Positions 1 to 10,079 of a stretch of DNA of 64,000 bases are shown here, in pieces. The notes beneath the pieces are model-generated. The model saw only the letters and a list, made by a program, of their open reading frames with translations, was not told the origin of the DNA and searched no databases. Made by a program: the position numbers and the translations under genes. How positions within the stretch are numbered: the first letter of the stretch is position 1; each line of letters opens with the position of its first letter. The DNA comes from Notolepis coatsorum (taxonomy: Eukaryota > Chordata > Actinopteri > Aulopiformes > Paralepididae), in the NCBI GenBank assembly GCA_963971535.1, contig OZ020586.1, forward strand, positions 78,881,996 to 78,945,995. The letters run 5' to 3'.

Positions 1-1
1 G

Positions 2-454
2 ACCAGCGGTGAAGGCCGTCTCTCTGAGACCGTGCCCGAACTGCTGCAGAAAATACTAGGGACGGACGTCCTCCCTTCGCCTCCTATCTGTGAATCGGCC
101 TACAGAGCGGGCAGGTTTTCTCCCGGCGTGAACAAAGAGCCGAGGCCCATCATAGTCAAGCTGAACAGACTCCAGCAGAGAGAACTCATCATGCGGTCGG
201 CTCGTACCAGAAGGGGTAATCTGAGGCTTGGCGATCACAAAGTGGCCATTTTCGAAGACTTTACACCGGAGGTTCAAGCACAGAGAGGCGAATACAAGGT
301 GGTCCTGACTAAGCTATGGAAACTAGGCCTGAGGCCCACGTTATTCGCTCCCGCGAAATTATCTGTGTTGGAGAAGGTCGGTGGTCAGCGTTTGTTTTGG
401 TCGTTGGCTAAAGCGAAGGAATATCTCGCGGAGATACCCGAGTCTGTTGCTTGA
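2..454 (+). CDS. L1 ORF1 protein, C-terminal part
   Basis: The reading frame is open from the window edge, so the true start lies upstream; no ATG is needed here. The text PRPIIVKLNRLQQRELIM, then IFEDFTPEVQAQR and LFAPAKLSV, matches the RRM plus C-terminal domain of L1 ORF1p (Transposase_22 family: RPIIVKF, the IF-D-S-V--R element, and PAKL). ORF1p is known to form trimers that coat L1 RNA in cytoplasmic particles and act as a nucleic-acid chaperone. The coiled coil expected upstream is not in the window. It ends in a normal stop at 452-454. Assignment rests on motif recognition by eye. Confidence 0.78.
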   Translation, partial: TSGEGRLSETVPELLQKILGTDVLPSPPICESAYRAGRFSPGVNKEPRPIIVKLNRLQQRELIMRSARTRRGNLRLGDHKVAIFEDFTPEVQAQRGEYKVVLTKLWKLGLRPTLFAPAKLSVLEKVGGQRLFWSLAKAKEYLAEIPESVA

Positions 455-2202
455 TATCTATGGCGGGTGAGTGACTTGGCGGTTTGGGCCTATATACATT
501 GATTAGGCCGACTATTCACAAATACTTGCTGTCATGCCCAGACATGCTAACTGCCCAATGCCCATCCAACTAGCGGGGCTTCCCAATGACTTCTGTTACT
601 TGCTAAAGCTGACCTCATGGTCATACTTGTGTATCGCCTCTTTGGAAGCTAACGAGCTAGCTGAACAATGTACATAATAGGCTAACGTGCTATCCGGATT
701 CATCACTAGCTTACGCGCTAGCCTCGGGCTAGCCAGCGGGCTTCGTCTATAGTCTGCGCTGAGACATTCGAGACCCGTTAATGGTTACGTATTTTGGTTG
801 CTGTTGCTGTTCAAAGGGACATTGGTTTGCACAATTCAAGAGTGATCGAATCCCTAACTAACTTCTGGTATGCTTTTATTTTTATATCCAGGTTGTTTTG
901 AGCTTTGGGATCCATAGTAGAAGCCAAGGTCGGTTGAATATGCATATACAATATATGATAACAGGTTGGGTCGGGTATGGCTTGCACTTCATGGCTATAT
1001 GGTTATATGGCCTGCACTTTAGCCATGACCCTCTTTTCCTTTCTTTTTTCTTTCTTATTGTCGCTGTTTTTATGTCATCTGTATGCGCGATTTAAATGTG
1101 ATCCGATTCTACCTTGGACTAACTGCTGATTTGCCTTAATTTTGTTTTGAATTTTCCGTGATCCATTTATGCTATAACGTTGCGACATTAATATGCAGAC
1201 TCCAAGGTAGATGGTTACAGGGTTGATGCTGAGTAATTATATAATAATTATTGTCGCTGTTTTAATGGCATTTGAATGAGCAATTTAACTGTGATTCGAT
1301 CCTACCTTGGACTAACTGCTCCGACCGATATCTTTATTGAAACAATGTATGATAACAGGTGGTGTCAGGTGTTGCTTATTACCATCCCCGGATTAATTAA
1401 TGAATGTGTTTAATTCTATTCTTACATAGGTTATGTCATTTCAGCCGTTGTGCCTGATCAGAGGGACAGCTAAAGGGGTGCACTTTGACCATAACCCTTT
1501 TTTTTCCCTTCCTTTTTTTTGTTTGTCATTGTTTAATTGACATTGTTCACACAATTTTGCACAATTAACCTGTGACCCGATCCTGCCTTAGACTATCGGC
1601 TGGGATGCTTTAATTTAATTTTGTTTTGAATTTTCCTATACCCTTTTGGGCTATAACAATGCGACGTTGAAGCGCAGATTCGGAAATAGTTGGCTGCAGG
1701 TTGATGTGGAGTTATTATTTAATAATGGCTATTTTTACCATTATGGTTGTCTCATGTTGGGGCCAGGGCTCAGGTGGGTTTCGACCGATATCTTTATTGA
1801 ATTTTATTTTTATTATTATTTGTGTTTATTGGACTAGTGGGGGTTTACTCAGGGGTTTATCTAGAGGGGGGTGGGAGTGGGGAGCGTCTTATTGATCCAT
1901 GTCTCTAGTGGGAAGTGATAGGAAGATGACCATCCTCAGTGGATGGGGCATAGGGTGGGGATTGGAGAGTGGGTATAGGGGGCCTTATAATAGGACGGGG
2001 GGGTTAGGGTTTAGAGTAGAAGGAGGGGGGGTTGTAGCTGGGGTGGTATTTTTATGTGTTTTATGTACTGTTGTCTTATATGTGTGTAATTGTTCCTCCT
2101 CTGAACTCCTGGGATTGACCGTCCGGGCCCGCCGGGATCAGCACCTCTGTACTCAGCCTGGCTGCACTGGTATGTTCTCTACGCATTTATACAAGCTCGA
2201 CC
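455..2202 (+). other. L1 inter-ORF spacer
   Basis: This is 1.75 kb between ORF1 and ORF2 without a credible gene. The first part (about 600-760) is rich in GCTAGC-like words. The second part holds diverged tandem repeats (separate entry). The last 300 bases are G-rich. A chance 103-codon frame (1899-2210) overlaps the ORF2 start by eight bases. L1 inter-ORF gaps are usually far shorter, so the spacer may carry regulatory sequence or an old insertion. Confidence 0.6.
1019..1745 (+). repeat. diverged tandem repeat in L1 spacer
   Basis: Three diverged copies share the order TGACC-pyrimidine tract, a GTGAYCCGATYCTRCCTT-like core, TTGGACTAACTGCT, TTAATTTTGTTTTGAATTTT, and GCTATAACNNTGCGAC. Long copies lie at about 1019-1250 and 1488-1745, with a short one at about 1250-1345. 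The phrase CGACCGATATCTTTATTGA also occurs twice (about 1322 and 1780). The copies differ by substitutions and indels, so the duplication is old relative to the intact ORF2. Confidence 0.7.
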
Positions 2203-5200
2203 ATGGCTAAATTGAATATTTTAATTTGGAACGCAGGAGGGCTTAACGCCCAACACAAGCGTGCCAGTGTCCTTTGGCTATTGAAGAGGAGAAATATTGA
2301 CCTTGCTCTCCTTAGTGAGACGCATTTATTGGTAGGTGACGTGTCAAGACTGGCAAATCGGCAATATCACGTTATCTCCTCATCCTCAGCCGATGATAAG
2401 ACGAAAGGAGTAGTCATAGTTACAAGACGTAACCTTGATATCAAAATCTTGGATGTATGGTCGGACACGGAGGGAAGGATTACTATAGCAAAAGTTGAAT
2501 TCTTGCATAGGAAGATGGCTATAATAGCATTGTATGCTCCTAACACATTTGATTCAGCGTTCTATAATACAATCACGAAGAATATGTTGGAACTTAATGG
2601 ATACGCTCTCATTGTGGGTGGCGATTTTAATGCGTGCTGGGATGCGGAGATGGATAGGTCCGGGCCCTCTGAAATGAGCGACCAAAAACGGGCCTCTAAG
2701 GCCCTTAGGATGTGGGCCAAAGACACGGGGCTCACAGACCTTTGGCGCTTATGCAACCCCACCCTCAAAGATTACTCTCACCTGTCAGCCAGACACAAAA
2801 GCTTCTCTCGAATTGACTATGCATTCGCGTCCCCTAATATGTTTGATAGTTTCGATGTCTCATTGGTTCCCTTGGCTCTCTCAGACCACAAGGGGATTTT
2901 CCTTACGGCAACCTTTGGCAGGCTCTCCGCAAGAGCTCCCAGATGGCGCTTTAATTCGACCTTGCTAAAGAACGATGACTTCTGTTCTGAGTTCAGGAGT
3001 AAACTAGCTGAATTTTTGCAGATCAACGTTGGCACAGTAGAAGACCCTAGGGTCCTGTGGAACGCATTGAAAGGATTTATCAGGGGTCATGTCACACTAT
3101 TTGCCTCCAATTTGCGAAAATCCCGGTCAAAAAAGCTAGAAGGACTGGAATCATTATATGCGGACCTATACGCATCCTTGCAAACTAACTATAATGAACG
3201 ACTAAACACACAACGTAAGATAGTCAAAAAAGAAATAAACTCCATACTTAAACAACAGTCTGAGTTCTTGATACATAGGACAAGACAAAATTACTATTTT
3301 CACGGCTCCAGACCTAGCCATCTATTGGCAATGAAAATACGCTCAAATGATCATTTCTCGGATATCCCCTCGATTAGGACGAGCCAGGGTGCAGTCACTA
3401 CTGATTCGAAAAAGATCAATGACACTTTTAAAGAGTTTTACTCACAGTTATATAGCTCAGAGGGTAATCTTGATGACTCTAAATTTGAATCGTTCATTGG
3501 CGGGCTTGAGATACCCCACATTTCTGAGGAAGAGGCCAAGGAACTGGGGAGACCGATTACTCTCGTAGAATTGAGGGAGACGATTGTTGAAATGCAGAGG
3601 GGTAAGGCACCAGGCTGGGATGGTATTCCACCCGAAGTGTATTTAGCTTTCTGGGACCAACTGGGTCCATTGATGCTCGATATGATCAATTACGCTATCG
3701 AACAAGGGGAGTTCTCAAGAGATGTCAATATGGCGTTGATTTCTTTACTTCTCAAGAAGGACAAAGATCCCAATGATTGTGGTAGCTATAGACCCTTGAG
3801 TCTTCTCGGGGCCGATTTAAAGGTGTTTGCCAAGGTGCTGGCCCGTCGCCTGCAGAGATTTATGTCTGTATTGGTACACTGCGATCAAACTGGTTTTATC
3901 CCGGGGCGTCTGGCTGCAGATAATCTTAGGAGGCTGTTGCATGTAATCGATAACAGTAAAGACAATACAACTCCATCCACAGTTCTGTCTTTGGATGCCA
4001 TGAAGGCGTTTGACAGACTTGAGTGGTCATACCTGTGGAAGGTACTTGAGGTCATGGGTCTTGGAAAGAGTTTTATTCATATGATTAAAGTCCTGTATGC
4101 CTCGCCGTCTGCGATGATACTGACAGGCAAAAACTGTTCCACACTCTTTCCAGTCTCCAGATCTTCTAGACAGGGTTGCCCTCTGAGCCCGGGACTGTTG
4201 GCGCTTTCCCTCGAACCTTTGGCCCAATTTATTAGGCAATCGGAGGACATCGTCCCCATAATGGTCAACAATACTCCACACAAAATTGCTCTCTATGCGG
4301 ATGACCTGCTGATTTTCATGGACGACCCCTCCCGGTCGGCCACAAAATTATTGAGGATAATCGACGACTTTGGTAAAGTGTCAGGTTTTAAGATTAACTG
4401 GAACAAATCAGCCTGCCTACCTCTTAATGAACTGGCCAAGGCGGTACGACTACCAGCTGATATCCCCATAGTAGAACATTTTAAATACTTGGGCATAGAG
4501 ATATTCCCCACGCTGAACCAAACTACTAAGTACAACTTCACGGGTACTTATGATAAAATACGCCAGGATCTAGACAGGTGGTCGTCCCTTCCTAACTCCT
4601 TACAAGCCCGGGCTTCCATAATCAAAATGAACATCCTGCCTAGGATAAATTTTATTAGCTCAATGCTCCCCCTGCCCCCTCCAATAGACCACTGGCGCAA
4701 GGTACAATCGATGGTATCTAAGTTTATCTGGAATAACAAACGCCCGAGAATCAAAAGGGCTACTACTCAACGTAGAAAACAAGATGGGGGCCTCGCAATC
4801 CCTGATTTTAAACTTTATTTCTGGTCCTTTTCACTGAGACCTCTGATGTGCTGGCTAGACCCTGTAGAGGCTGTATCGTGGCGCTCCTTAGAAGCGGCGG
4901 CGGTATCTCCGCTAAGATTGCAGGATGTAGTGTACTCCACTGTCTCTATTTCGAAATGCCGGCTGAGGTATGGACCGATCATAACTCACGTGATCCAAAC
5001 GTGGCGTAATGTACAGAGGTCGTGTGGGGTTAAATGCCCTTGGCACCTGGACTCTCCAATTTTTAATAACCAGCAATTACTTGTTGGACACAAGCCGGTT
5101 AATATTCCTCAATGGCAAAGGAGGGGAGTGCATACTCTGGAGGATATTTATGATAAGAACGGCCTCCGTGCGTTTCAGGACTTAAGAGAATTTTATGATT

Positions 5201-5973
5201 TTCCCGGCGAGTCCTTCTTTCTTTACCTTCAACTAAGGTCAGCACTGAGGGCGCATGGCGTACCGTGGGCTCAGGCCTTGCACCCACACCCCTTCCTCAG
5301 GCTCATAGTGGACAGGACGACATCCAGAGGGTTTGTCTCCGACTTTTATACGCTCTTAATTCAATCCACGTATAAAAATGTATCATTGGATACAATCTGG
5401 CGTGTGGATATCCCGGAGTTGGACCCCGAGTTTGACTGGGATGATGTTTGGGCAAATGTGGCATTATCTTCCCGCAACCCCAATCACCAGCAAATTAATT
5501 TTAATTATATTCATAGGACCTATCTTACACCTAGGAAGCTATATGCTATGGGACTGATAACCGACTCTCGGTGCACTTTGTGCTCTCAAAAGGCCACTGG
5601 CACTTATATGCATATGTATTGGGATTGCCCACCAGTGGCCCGCTTCTGGAGGTCAATAACGGACAAACTTTCAGATCTGTGTGGCTTAACTATCCCATTC
5701 ACAGCTGTTACGCTACTCCTGAACGATATAGCGACACTACCCGCGTCCGTACAACTGAAAAGGGTTGTCCTAGCGGGCGTCACAGCAGCGAAGAAGCTAA
5801 TAGCAATGAGATGGAAGGAGCCTGAGAAGCTTACAATGATTAACTGGTCCCTAACTCTATTGGATGTGATTTATCTCGAGATATCCACAGCCCGGGTGAT
5901 TGGGGTGGGGCAGGCTGGAATTGACCTGTGGTTCGCAGCAGCTGAGAAGGTAAAGACCGCAGTGTGCGGCTGA
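2203..5973 (+). CDS. L1 ORF2: AP endonuclease and reverse transcriptase
   Basis: This 1256-residue protein would nick target DNA and copy its own RNA onto the nick in the nucleus. The endonuclease covers about residues 1-235: LIWNAGGLN at the start, catalytic Glu in LLSETHL (about 38), GGDFNACWD (about 138), SRIDYAF, and SDHKG (about 226). RT blocks follow: GWDGIPPEVY (about 470), SYRPLSLLGADLKVFAKVL, DQTGFIPGR, LDAMKAFDR, RQGCPLSPG (about 656), catalytic YADD (about 697), and KYLGIEI. A C-terminal Cys-rich knuckle, CTLC...H....C, starts near residue 1124. Length matches L1/Tx1 ORF2 (about 1250-1300). The ATG is the first in frame and directly precedes the endonuclease. No key residue is missing by eye, so it may be functional. 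Confidence 0.95.
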   Translation: MAKLNILIWNAGGLNAQHKRASVLWLLKRRNIDLALLSETHLLVGDVSRLANRQYHVISSSSADDKTKGVVIVTRRNLDIKILDVWSDTEGRITIAKVEFLHRKMAIIALYAPNTFDSAFYNTITKNMLELNGYALIVGGDFNACWDAEMDRSGPSEMSDQKRASKALRMWAKDTGLTDLWRLCNPTLKDYSHLSARHKSFSRIDYAFASPNMFDSFDVSLVPLALSDHKGIFLTATFGRLSARAPRWRFNSTLLKNDDFCSEFRSKLAEFLQINVGTVEDPRVLWNALKGFIRGHVTLFASNLRKSRSKKLEGLESLYADLYASLQTNYNERLNTQRKIVKKEINSILKQQSEFLIHRTRQNYYFHGSRPSHLLAMKIRSNDHFSDIPSIRTSQGAVTTDSKKINDTFKEFYSQLYSSEGNLDDSKFESFIGGLEIPHISEEEAKELGRPITLVELRETIVEMQRGKAPGWDGIPPEVYLAFWDQLGPLMLDMINYAIEQGEFSRDVNMALISLLLKKDKDPNDCGSYRPLSLLGADLKVFAKVLARRLQRFMSVLVHCDQTGFIPGRLAADNLRRLLHVIDNSKDNTTPSTVLSLDAMKAFDRLEWSYLWKVLEVMGLGKSFIHMIKVLYASPSAMILTGKNCSTLFPVSRSSRQGCPLSPGLLALSLEPLAQFIRQSEDIVPIMVNNTPHKIALYADDLLIFMDDPSRSATKLLRIIDDFGKVSGFKINWNKSACLPLNELAKAVRLPADIPIVEHFKYLGIEIFPTLNQTTKYNFTGTYDKIRQDLDRWSSLPNSLQARASIIKMNILPRINFISSMLPLPPPIDHWRKVQSMVSKFIWNNKRPRIKRATTQRRKQDGGLAIPDFKLYFWSFSLRPLMCWLDPVEAVSWRSLEAAAVSPLRLQDVVYSTVSISKCRLRYGPIITHVIQTWRNVQRSCGVKCPWHLDSPIFNNQQLLVGHKPVNIPQWQRRGVHTLEDIYDKNGLRAFQDLREFYDFPGESFFLYLQLRSALRAHGVPWAQALHPHPFLRLIVDRTTSRGFVSDFYTLLIQSTYKNVSLDTIWRVDIPELDPEFDWDDVWANVALSSRNPNHQQINFNYIHRTYLTPRKLYAMGLITDSRCTLCSQKATGTYMHMYWDCPPVARFWRSITDKLSDLCGLTIPFTAVTLLLNDIATLPASVQLKRVVLAGVTAAKKLIAMRWKEPEKLTMINWSLTLLDVIYLEISTARVIGVGQAGIDLWFAAAEKVKTAVCG

Positions 5974-6508
5974 GCGGGGTTGAGGTGCGTGTTCGGGTGA
6001 GTCCGGCGGTCTCTTGGGAGGGGGAGGAGGAAATGTTTTGTCTGTCTTGTCTTTTGTCTTGTCATCTTGAGTTTAGCTGGGGATATTATGGGGGGGCAGC
6101 TATTTAACTATTTCTTCACTGTTTGGCCACTTTTACACGGTCTCTGTGAGTCTATGGAACACCTCTACAGGTTTTTGTTTTTTCATGAAGGTTCATTGCT
6201 CTGTTTTCGGGTCGTGTTCTCAAAAAATGGTCCTTGTGGTGGATTGGAGATGTACGTTTTATTAATATAGGGTCACACGGCCGGGAATCGGGGCTGAACA
6301 CTGGGAAAGACCATTTATTAGATAGTACCCCTTGGAATTAAAATTTAGAAGGTTGAACTCTGTTTTCTTTTCTCTTGTCTGTATAATTGTTAGTCTGTAT
6401 TATTATTATTGTTTTTGTTATTTTCTTGTGAAGTTCTATGTACTGTGATTGTGGTTAATGTGTTGTCTTGTTTCATGTGAATAATAATAAAAAATTTGAT
6501 CAAAAAAA
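5974..6508 (+). other. L1 3' UTR and A-rich tail
   Basis: G-rich and T-rich non-coding DNA follows the ORF2 stop. Near the end is the phrase GTCTTGTTTCATGTGAATAA, then AATAAA-like words and a short A run. The same terminal phrase recurs, inverted and diverged, at 38400-38460, which marks a second copy of this L1 3' end. Confidence 0.7.
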
Positions 6509-6509
6509 A

Positions 6510-6658
6510 ATATATACAGCACTGTTTGTGATACAAAAATAGTAGAGTATATATAGTAATAATATATATATACATTTGAGGGGGAATAAACTGTACATAT
6601 ACAGCACTGTTTGTGATACAAAAATAGAGTACATTAACCAGGCACACAACATACTTCA
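6510..6658 (-). repeat. CR1-like LINE 3' UTR scraps
   Basis: The phrase ATATACATTTGAGGGGGAAT and the TACAGCACTGTTTG words match the antisense 3' UTR of the CR1-like LINE seen at 48000-48060. A 29-base phrase starting TACAGCACTGTTTGTGATAC occurs twice (about 6514 and 6599). The LTR element is inserted at the right edge. Confidence 0.55.
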
Positions 6659-7177
6659 TGTGAGGTTTTGCCCGCTGCTCTCTACCTTTTCTCTGTCTTC
6701 TTTAAGCCTACTGTTAGGAATTCCCTATTCTCTGTCTTCTTTAAGCCTACTGTTAGGAATTCCCTACTCACTCTCTCTAGCCCCCACCCTCTTGTTCCTT
6801 ACCCTTAGTGGCCACACCTGTTTGATATTCTATTATCTCTCGCACCTGTGGTGGCAGGCTAATTAGTCCCCCTGTGGGCTTTAAATACCAGGGCGCTTCC
6901 CCTCGTTTTGGCGTGGGGTCGTGTTGTAAACTTGCCGAGTCATATTCTCTAAACATCTAGACTCTTTCGGGAGATCCTCTGTCTGCCTATGCTGTTCCAT
7001 TCTCCGGCGTCGAGATGTTTGCTCCAGCCTTCGCCAGCTGTCGCCGTTGCCTGTGGGGGAGACTGGTCTGCGCTCCCTGTACTTCCACGGGAGGCACCCC
7101 AGCGTTCCACTGCAGACCCCCGCGCAGCTGTTCGTCCTGACGCACATCCAGACCAGCGCAGACGCTCTCCAGTCCTC

Positions 7178-7470
7178 AGCGCGCAACGCGCATCTTCCAA
7201 GGACGCTCGAGCTTGGCACGCTCTCCAGACCAGCGCGCAACGCGCATCTTCCAAGAACCCTCGAGCTTGGCACGCTCTCCAGACCAGCGCGCAACGCGCA
7301 TCTTCCAAGGACGCTCGAGCTTGGCTCGCTCTCCAGACCAGCGCGCAACGTGCATCTTCCAAGGACGCTCGAGCTTGGCACGCTCTCCAGACCAGCGCGC
7401 AACGCGCATCTTCCAAGAACCCTCGAGCTTGGCACGCTCTCCAGACCAGCGCGCAACGCGCATCTTCTAG
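7178..7470 (+). repeat. 54-bp minisatellite inside the LTR
   Basis: About 5.4 copies of a 54-bp unit begin GCGCAACGCGCATCTTCCAA and contain CTCGAGCTTGGC. All six frames stay open across much of it because the unit is a multiple of three. The same array recurs at 10599-10891 in the right LTR. Confidence 0.95.
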
Positions 7471-7549
7471 ACCTTCGTGCTTGGCACACTCCTCCTCGCA
7501 GACGCACCCCGACGCGTCTCTCGGTTCCGGTGCGCACTCAAGCAGTGGC

Positions 7550-7815
7550 GCACCACTCTGTTCCCCGGCTCCGACAGTCGGCTACCCGGTGACGACACCT
7601 TCGCCACCGCCGCCTGTTCCAGCACCACTCTGTCCTCGGCTCGGACTGCCGGCTCCCCGGTGGCGATACCCTCGCCACCGCCATCGCCACCGCCGCCTGT
7701 TCCAGCACCACTCTGTCCTCGGCTCGGACAGCCGGCGCCCCGGTGGCGACGCTCCCGCCCCGCTGCCTGTTCCTGCACCACTCTGTCCTCGGCTCGGACA
7801 GCCGGCACCCCGCAG
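7550..7815 (+). repeat. GC-rich imperfect repeat inside the LTR
   Basis: About four imperfect copies of a unit contain CACCACTCTGTCCTCGGCTC followed by GGACNGCCGGC and CGCCACCGCC runs. It is repeated at 10971-11236 in the right LTR. Confidence 0.85.
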
Positions 7816-8218
7816 CTGCTGTCCCTGTACCTTTACGCATACGCCTGGGTGAGTTTTGATTGTGATGTCACTCACTCAGCGTAATGCCCCTTGCCCTCGT
7901 CCCGCTGCTGTTCCCCAGCGTATTGCCTCTGTTTTTGGTTCTCACTTAGAATAGTATTTTTGGACTTTACATCTCCCCCTGTGTGTTTGTCACACGAAGA
8001 TATTATTACTTTGTTCACTTTGTTATTTGGACTGTTCTGCACCTGCTCTGTTTTTTCCCTTTGTGCATTAACTATCTCCTCTGTCCTGCAGAGCGGCCCA
8101 GATGATTTCCACCAGTCCTCCCCAGTTCCTCCCTGTTCCCCAGCCCGCCTCCGCGGGCCTCAGTCCCCTCTGTCTCTAGTTCTCCCCTTCTAGTTCCACC
8201 TAGTTCCTGGTCCCAAGT

Positions 8219-8512
8219 TCTCCCCTTCTAGTTCTCCTAGTCCCTAGTCCTCTATCCCTAGTTCTCCTAGTCCCTAGTCCTCTATCCCTAGTTCTCCTAG
8301 TCCCTAGTCCTCTATCCCTAGTTCTCCTAGTCCCTAGTCCTCTATCCCTAGTTCTCCTAGTCCCTAGTCCTCTATCCCTAGTTCTCCTAGTCCCTAGTCC
8401 TCTATCCCTAGTTCTCCTAGTCCCTAGTCCTCTATCCCTAGTTCTCCTAGTCCCTAGTCCTCTATCCCTAGCTCTCCTAGTCCCTAGTCCTCTCTCCCTA
8501 GTTCTCCTTGTC
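8219..8512 (+). repeat. 30-bp minisatellite inside the LTR
   Basis: Nine to ten copies of a 30-bp unit read CTAGTTCTCCTAGTCCCTAG plus TCCTCTATCC. The right LTR carries the same array at about 11640-11933 with the same copy number, as expected if both LTRs were copied from one template. Confidence 0.95.
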
Positions 8513-8788
8513 CCTGGTTTACCTAGTCTCTAGTTCCTCTGTCCCAAGGCGTTCCCTTAACCTTCCCTTAGGCGTTCCCTTACCTTCCCATAGTGTTCCC
8601 TTTTCCTGCCCGCCTCTTAAAGGCACCTTTCCTTCCCCTCATATTATATTCCTGTATTTGTGATTCTCCCTTAAAGGGACAGTGCCCTTTTCCCTGTTTT
8701 TCCCTGTTGTTCAATAAATATCTGTTTCTTGGCAAACCATCATACCTGTCTTGTGTTGTGCGATTGGGGTCGGTTACAAACCATAACA

Positions 8789-10079
8789 GTACGACCCCAC
8801 CAAATCGACGACCCCAGCCAGCACAGACGGTGTATGTTGAGTTTGCCTTTTTTTTTCTTGTTCCCTCTAGCTCCCCTGTTTAGCCCTGTTAGCTTGTTAG
8901 TCTCCCCTCTAGCTCCCCTGTTGGCCCTGTTAGCTTCCCTGTTTGCCCAGTTTAGCTTCCCTGTTAGTCCTGTTTAGCTCCCTTGTTAGCCTGTTACTCC
9001 CCTGTTTAGCTTGTTAGTCTCCCCGGTTAGCTCCCCTGTTTGCTTCCCGTTTTGCCCTGTTTGACCCCCCTGTGGCTAGCCATGCCCTGGCAGCTAACCC
9101 AGTCCCTCAGCAGAGCCCCTGTCTGCTAGCTTAGCCCCGGCTGCTAGCACAGCCTCTATGTTTATGCGGCCCTTGCTGCTGGCATAGGCCCTGTAGCTAG
9201 CCATGCCCTGGCGGCTAACCCAGTTTCCCTCTGCATGGCCCCGGTCTGCTAGCTTGGCCCCGGCTGTTAGCACAGCCTCTATGTTTATGCAGCCTTGCAG
9301 CTGGCATAGGCCCTGTAGCTAGCCAGGCCCAAGCAGCTAACCCGGTCCCTCTGCTTGGCCTCCACTTTTTTGTGTAGTTTATCCCACTGCTAGGACTGCC
9401 CTTTCAGCTAGCAAGGTCAGTTTTTCTCACACAGCTAGGACTGTCCTTCCAGCTAGCTTGTGCTCTCATGCTGGTCCAGCCCTGTCTGCCAGCCTAGCTC
9501 CGGCAGCTAGCGCAGCCTCTATGTTGATGTAGCAGTACAGCTAGCGTAGGCCCTGTAGCTATCAGTGCCCTGGCAGCTACCCCTTCCCTCTGCTAGCCTG
9601 GCTCCGGCAGCTTGCGCAGCCTCTATGTTGATGTAGCAGTACAGCTAGCATAGGCCCTGTAGCTATCAGTGCCCTGGCAGCTAACCTTCCCTCTGCTAGC
9701 CCTTTCCCGGTGCTACCATGGTTACCCCTTAGCTACCCTGCTTGCCCCTCAGTTCCTCTAGACCCAGTTCCTCTAGACCAGTTCTCTAGACCAGTTCTCT
9801 AAACCAGTTCTCTAGACCAGTTCTCTAGCCCGGTTCTCTAGCCCAGTTCTCTAGACCAGTTCTCTAGACCAGTTCTCTAGACCCAGTTCCTCTAGACCAG
9901 TTCCCCCAGTTGCCCCTCTGCTACCCTAGTTACCCCTCGGCGACCCTTTTTCTTTTGCTAGCCCCACTCTTGTGGTGGCTTCCCCTGCTGGCTTGGCCAG
10001 TACCTCTTGTTTTGCCCCCTGCCACTCTGTCTGTATTTGTTTTGGGTCGCCGGGTGGCTCCCGTTGGAGGGGGGGATAC
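8789..10079 (+). other. non-coding interior of the LTR element
   Basis: No protein domain is visible. It is built of imperfect repeats: GCTAGC-rich units of about 120 bases naming the phrase CTCTATGTTTATG (about 9060-9720), and short AGTTCTCTAGACC units (about 9750-9905). No primer-binding site is recognised after the left LTR. A purine tract of GGAGGGGGGGATA type closes the interior at about 10066-10078. Confidence 0.85.

Larger units (their letters stand above)
1..6508 (+). mobile_element. L1-clade LINE, 5' end outside window
   Basis: This is a non-LTR retrotransposon in the sense direction: the end of ORF1 (to 454), a long spacer, ORF2 (2203-5973), and a 3' UTR that ends in an A-rich tail at about 6480-6508. 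The order RNA-binding ORF1 then endonuclease-RT ORF2 is diagnostic of the L1/Tx1 group. ORF2 has no stop, so the copy is probably young. The 5' end and left target duplication lie outside the window, so completeness and target site cannot be judged. Confidence 0.9.
6659..8788 (+). repeat. left LTR of the LARD-like element
   Basis: The LTR has TG...CA ends. A TATA-like TTTAAATA at 6880-6887 could mark the transcription start region. AATAAA at 8713-8718, about 70 bases from the end, fits a poly-A signal before R/U5. Three internal tandem arrays (54-bp, about 60-75-bp and 30-bp units) explain its unusual length. Open frames over these arrays are repeat artefacts. Confidence 0.92.

Noticed and set aside
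7178-7470. Possible CRISPR-like regular repeat
   Set aside because: Units are contiguous with no unique spacers and lie in a eukaryotic LTR. It is a minisatellite.
6989-7852. 287-codon and overlapping frames in the LTR (also 10410-11273)
   Set aside because: They arise because the 54-bp and other tandem units keep several frames on both strands open. There is no domain, and the same text occurs in both LTRs.
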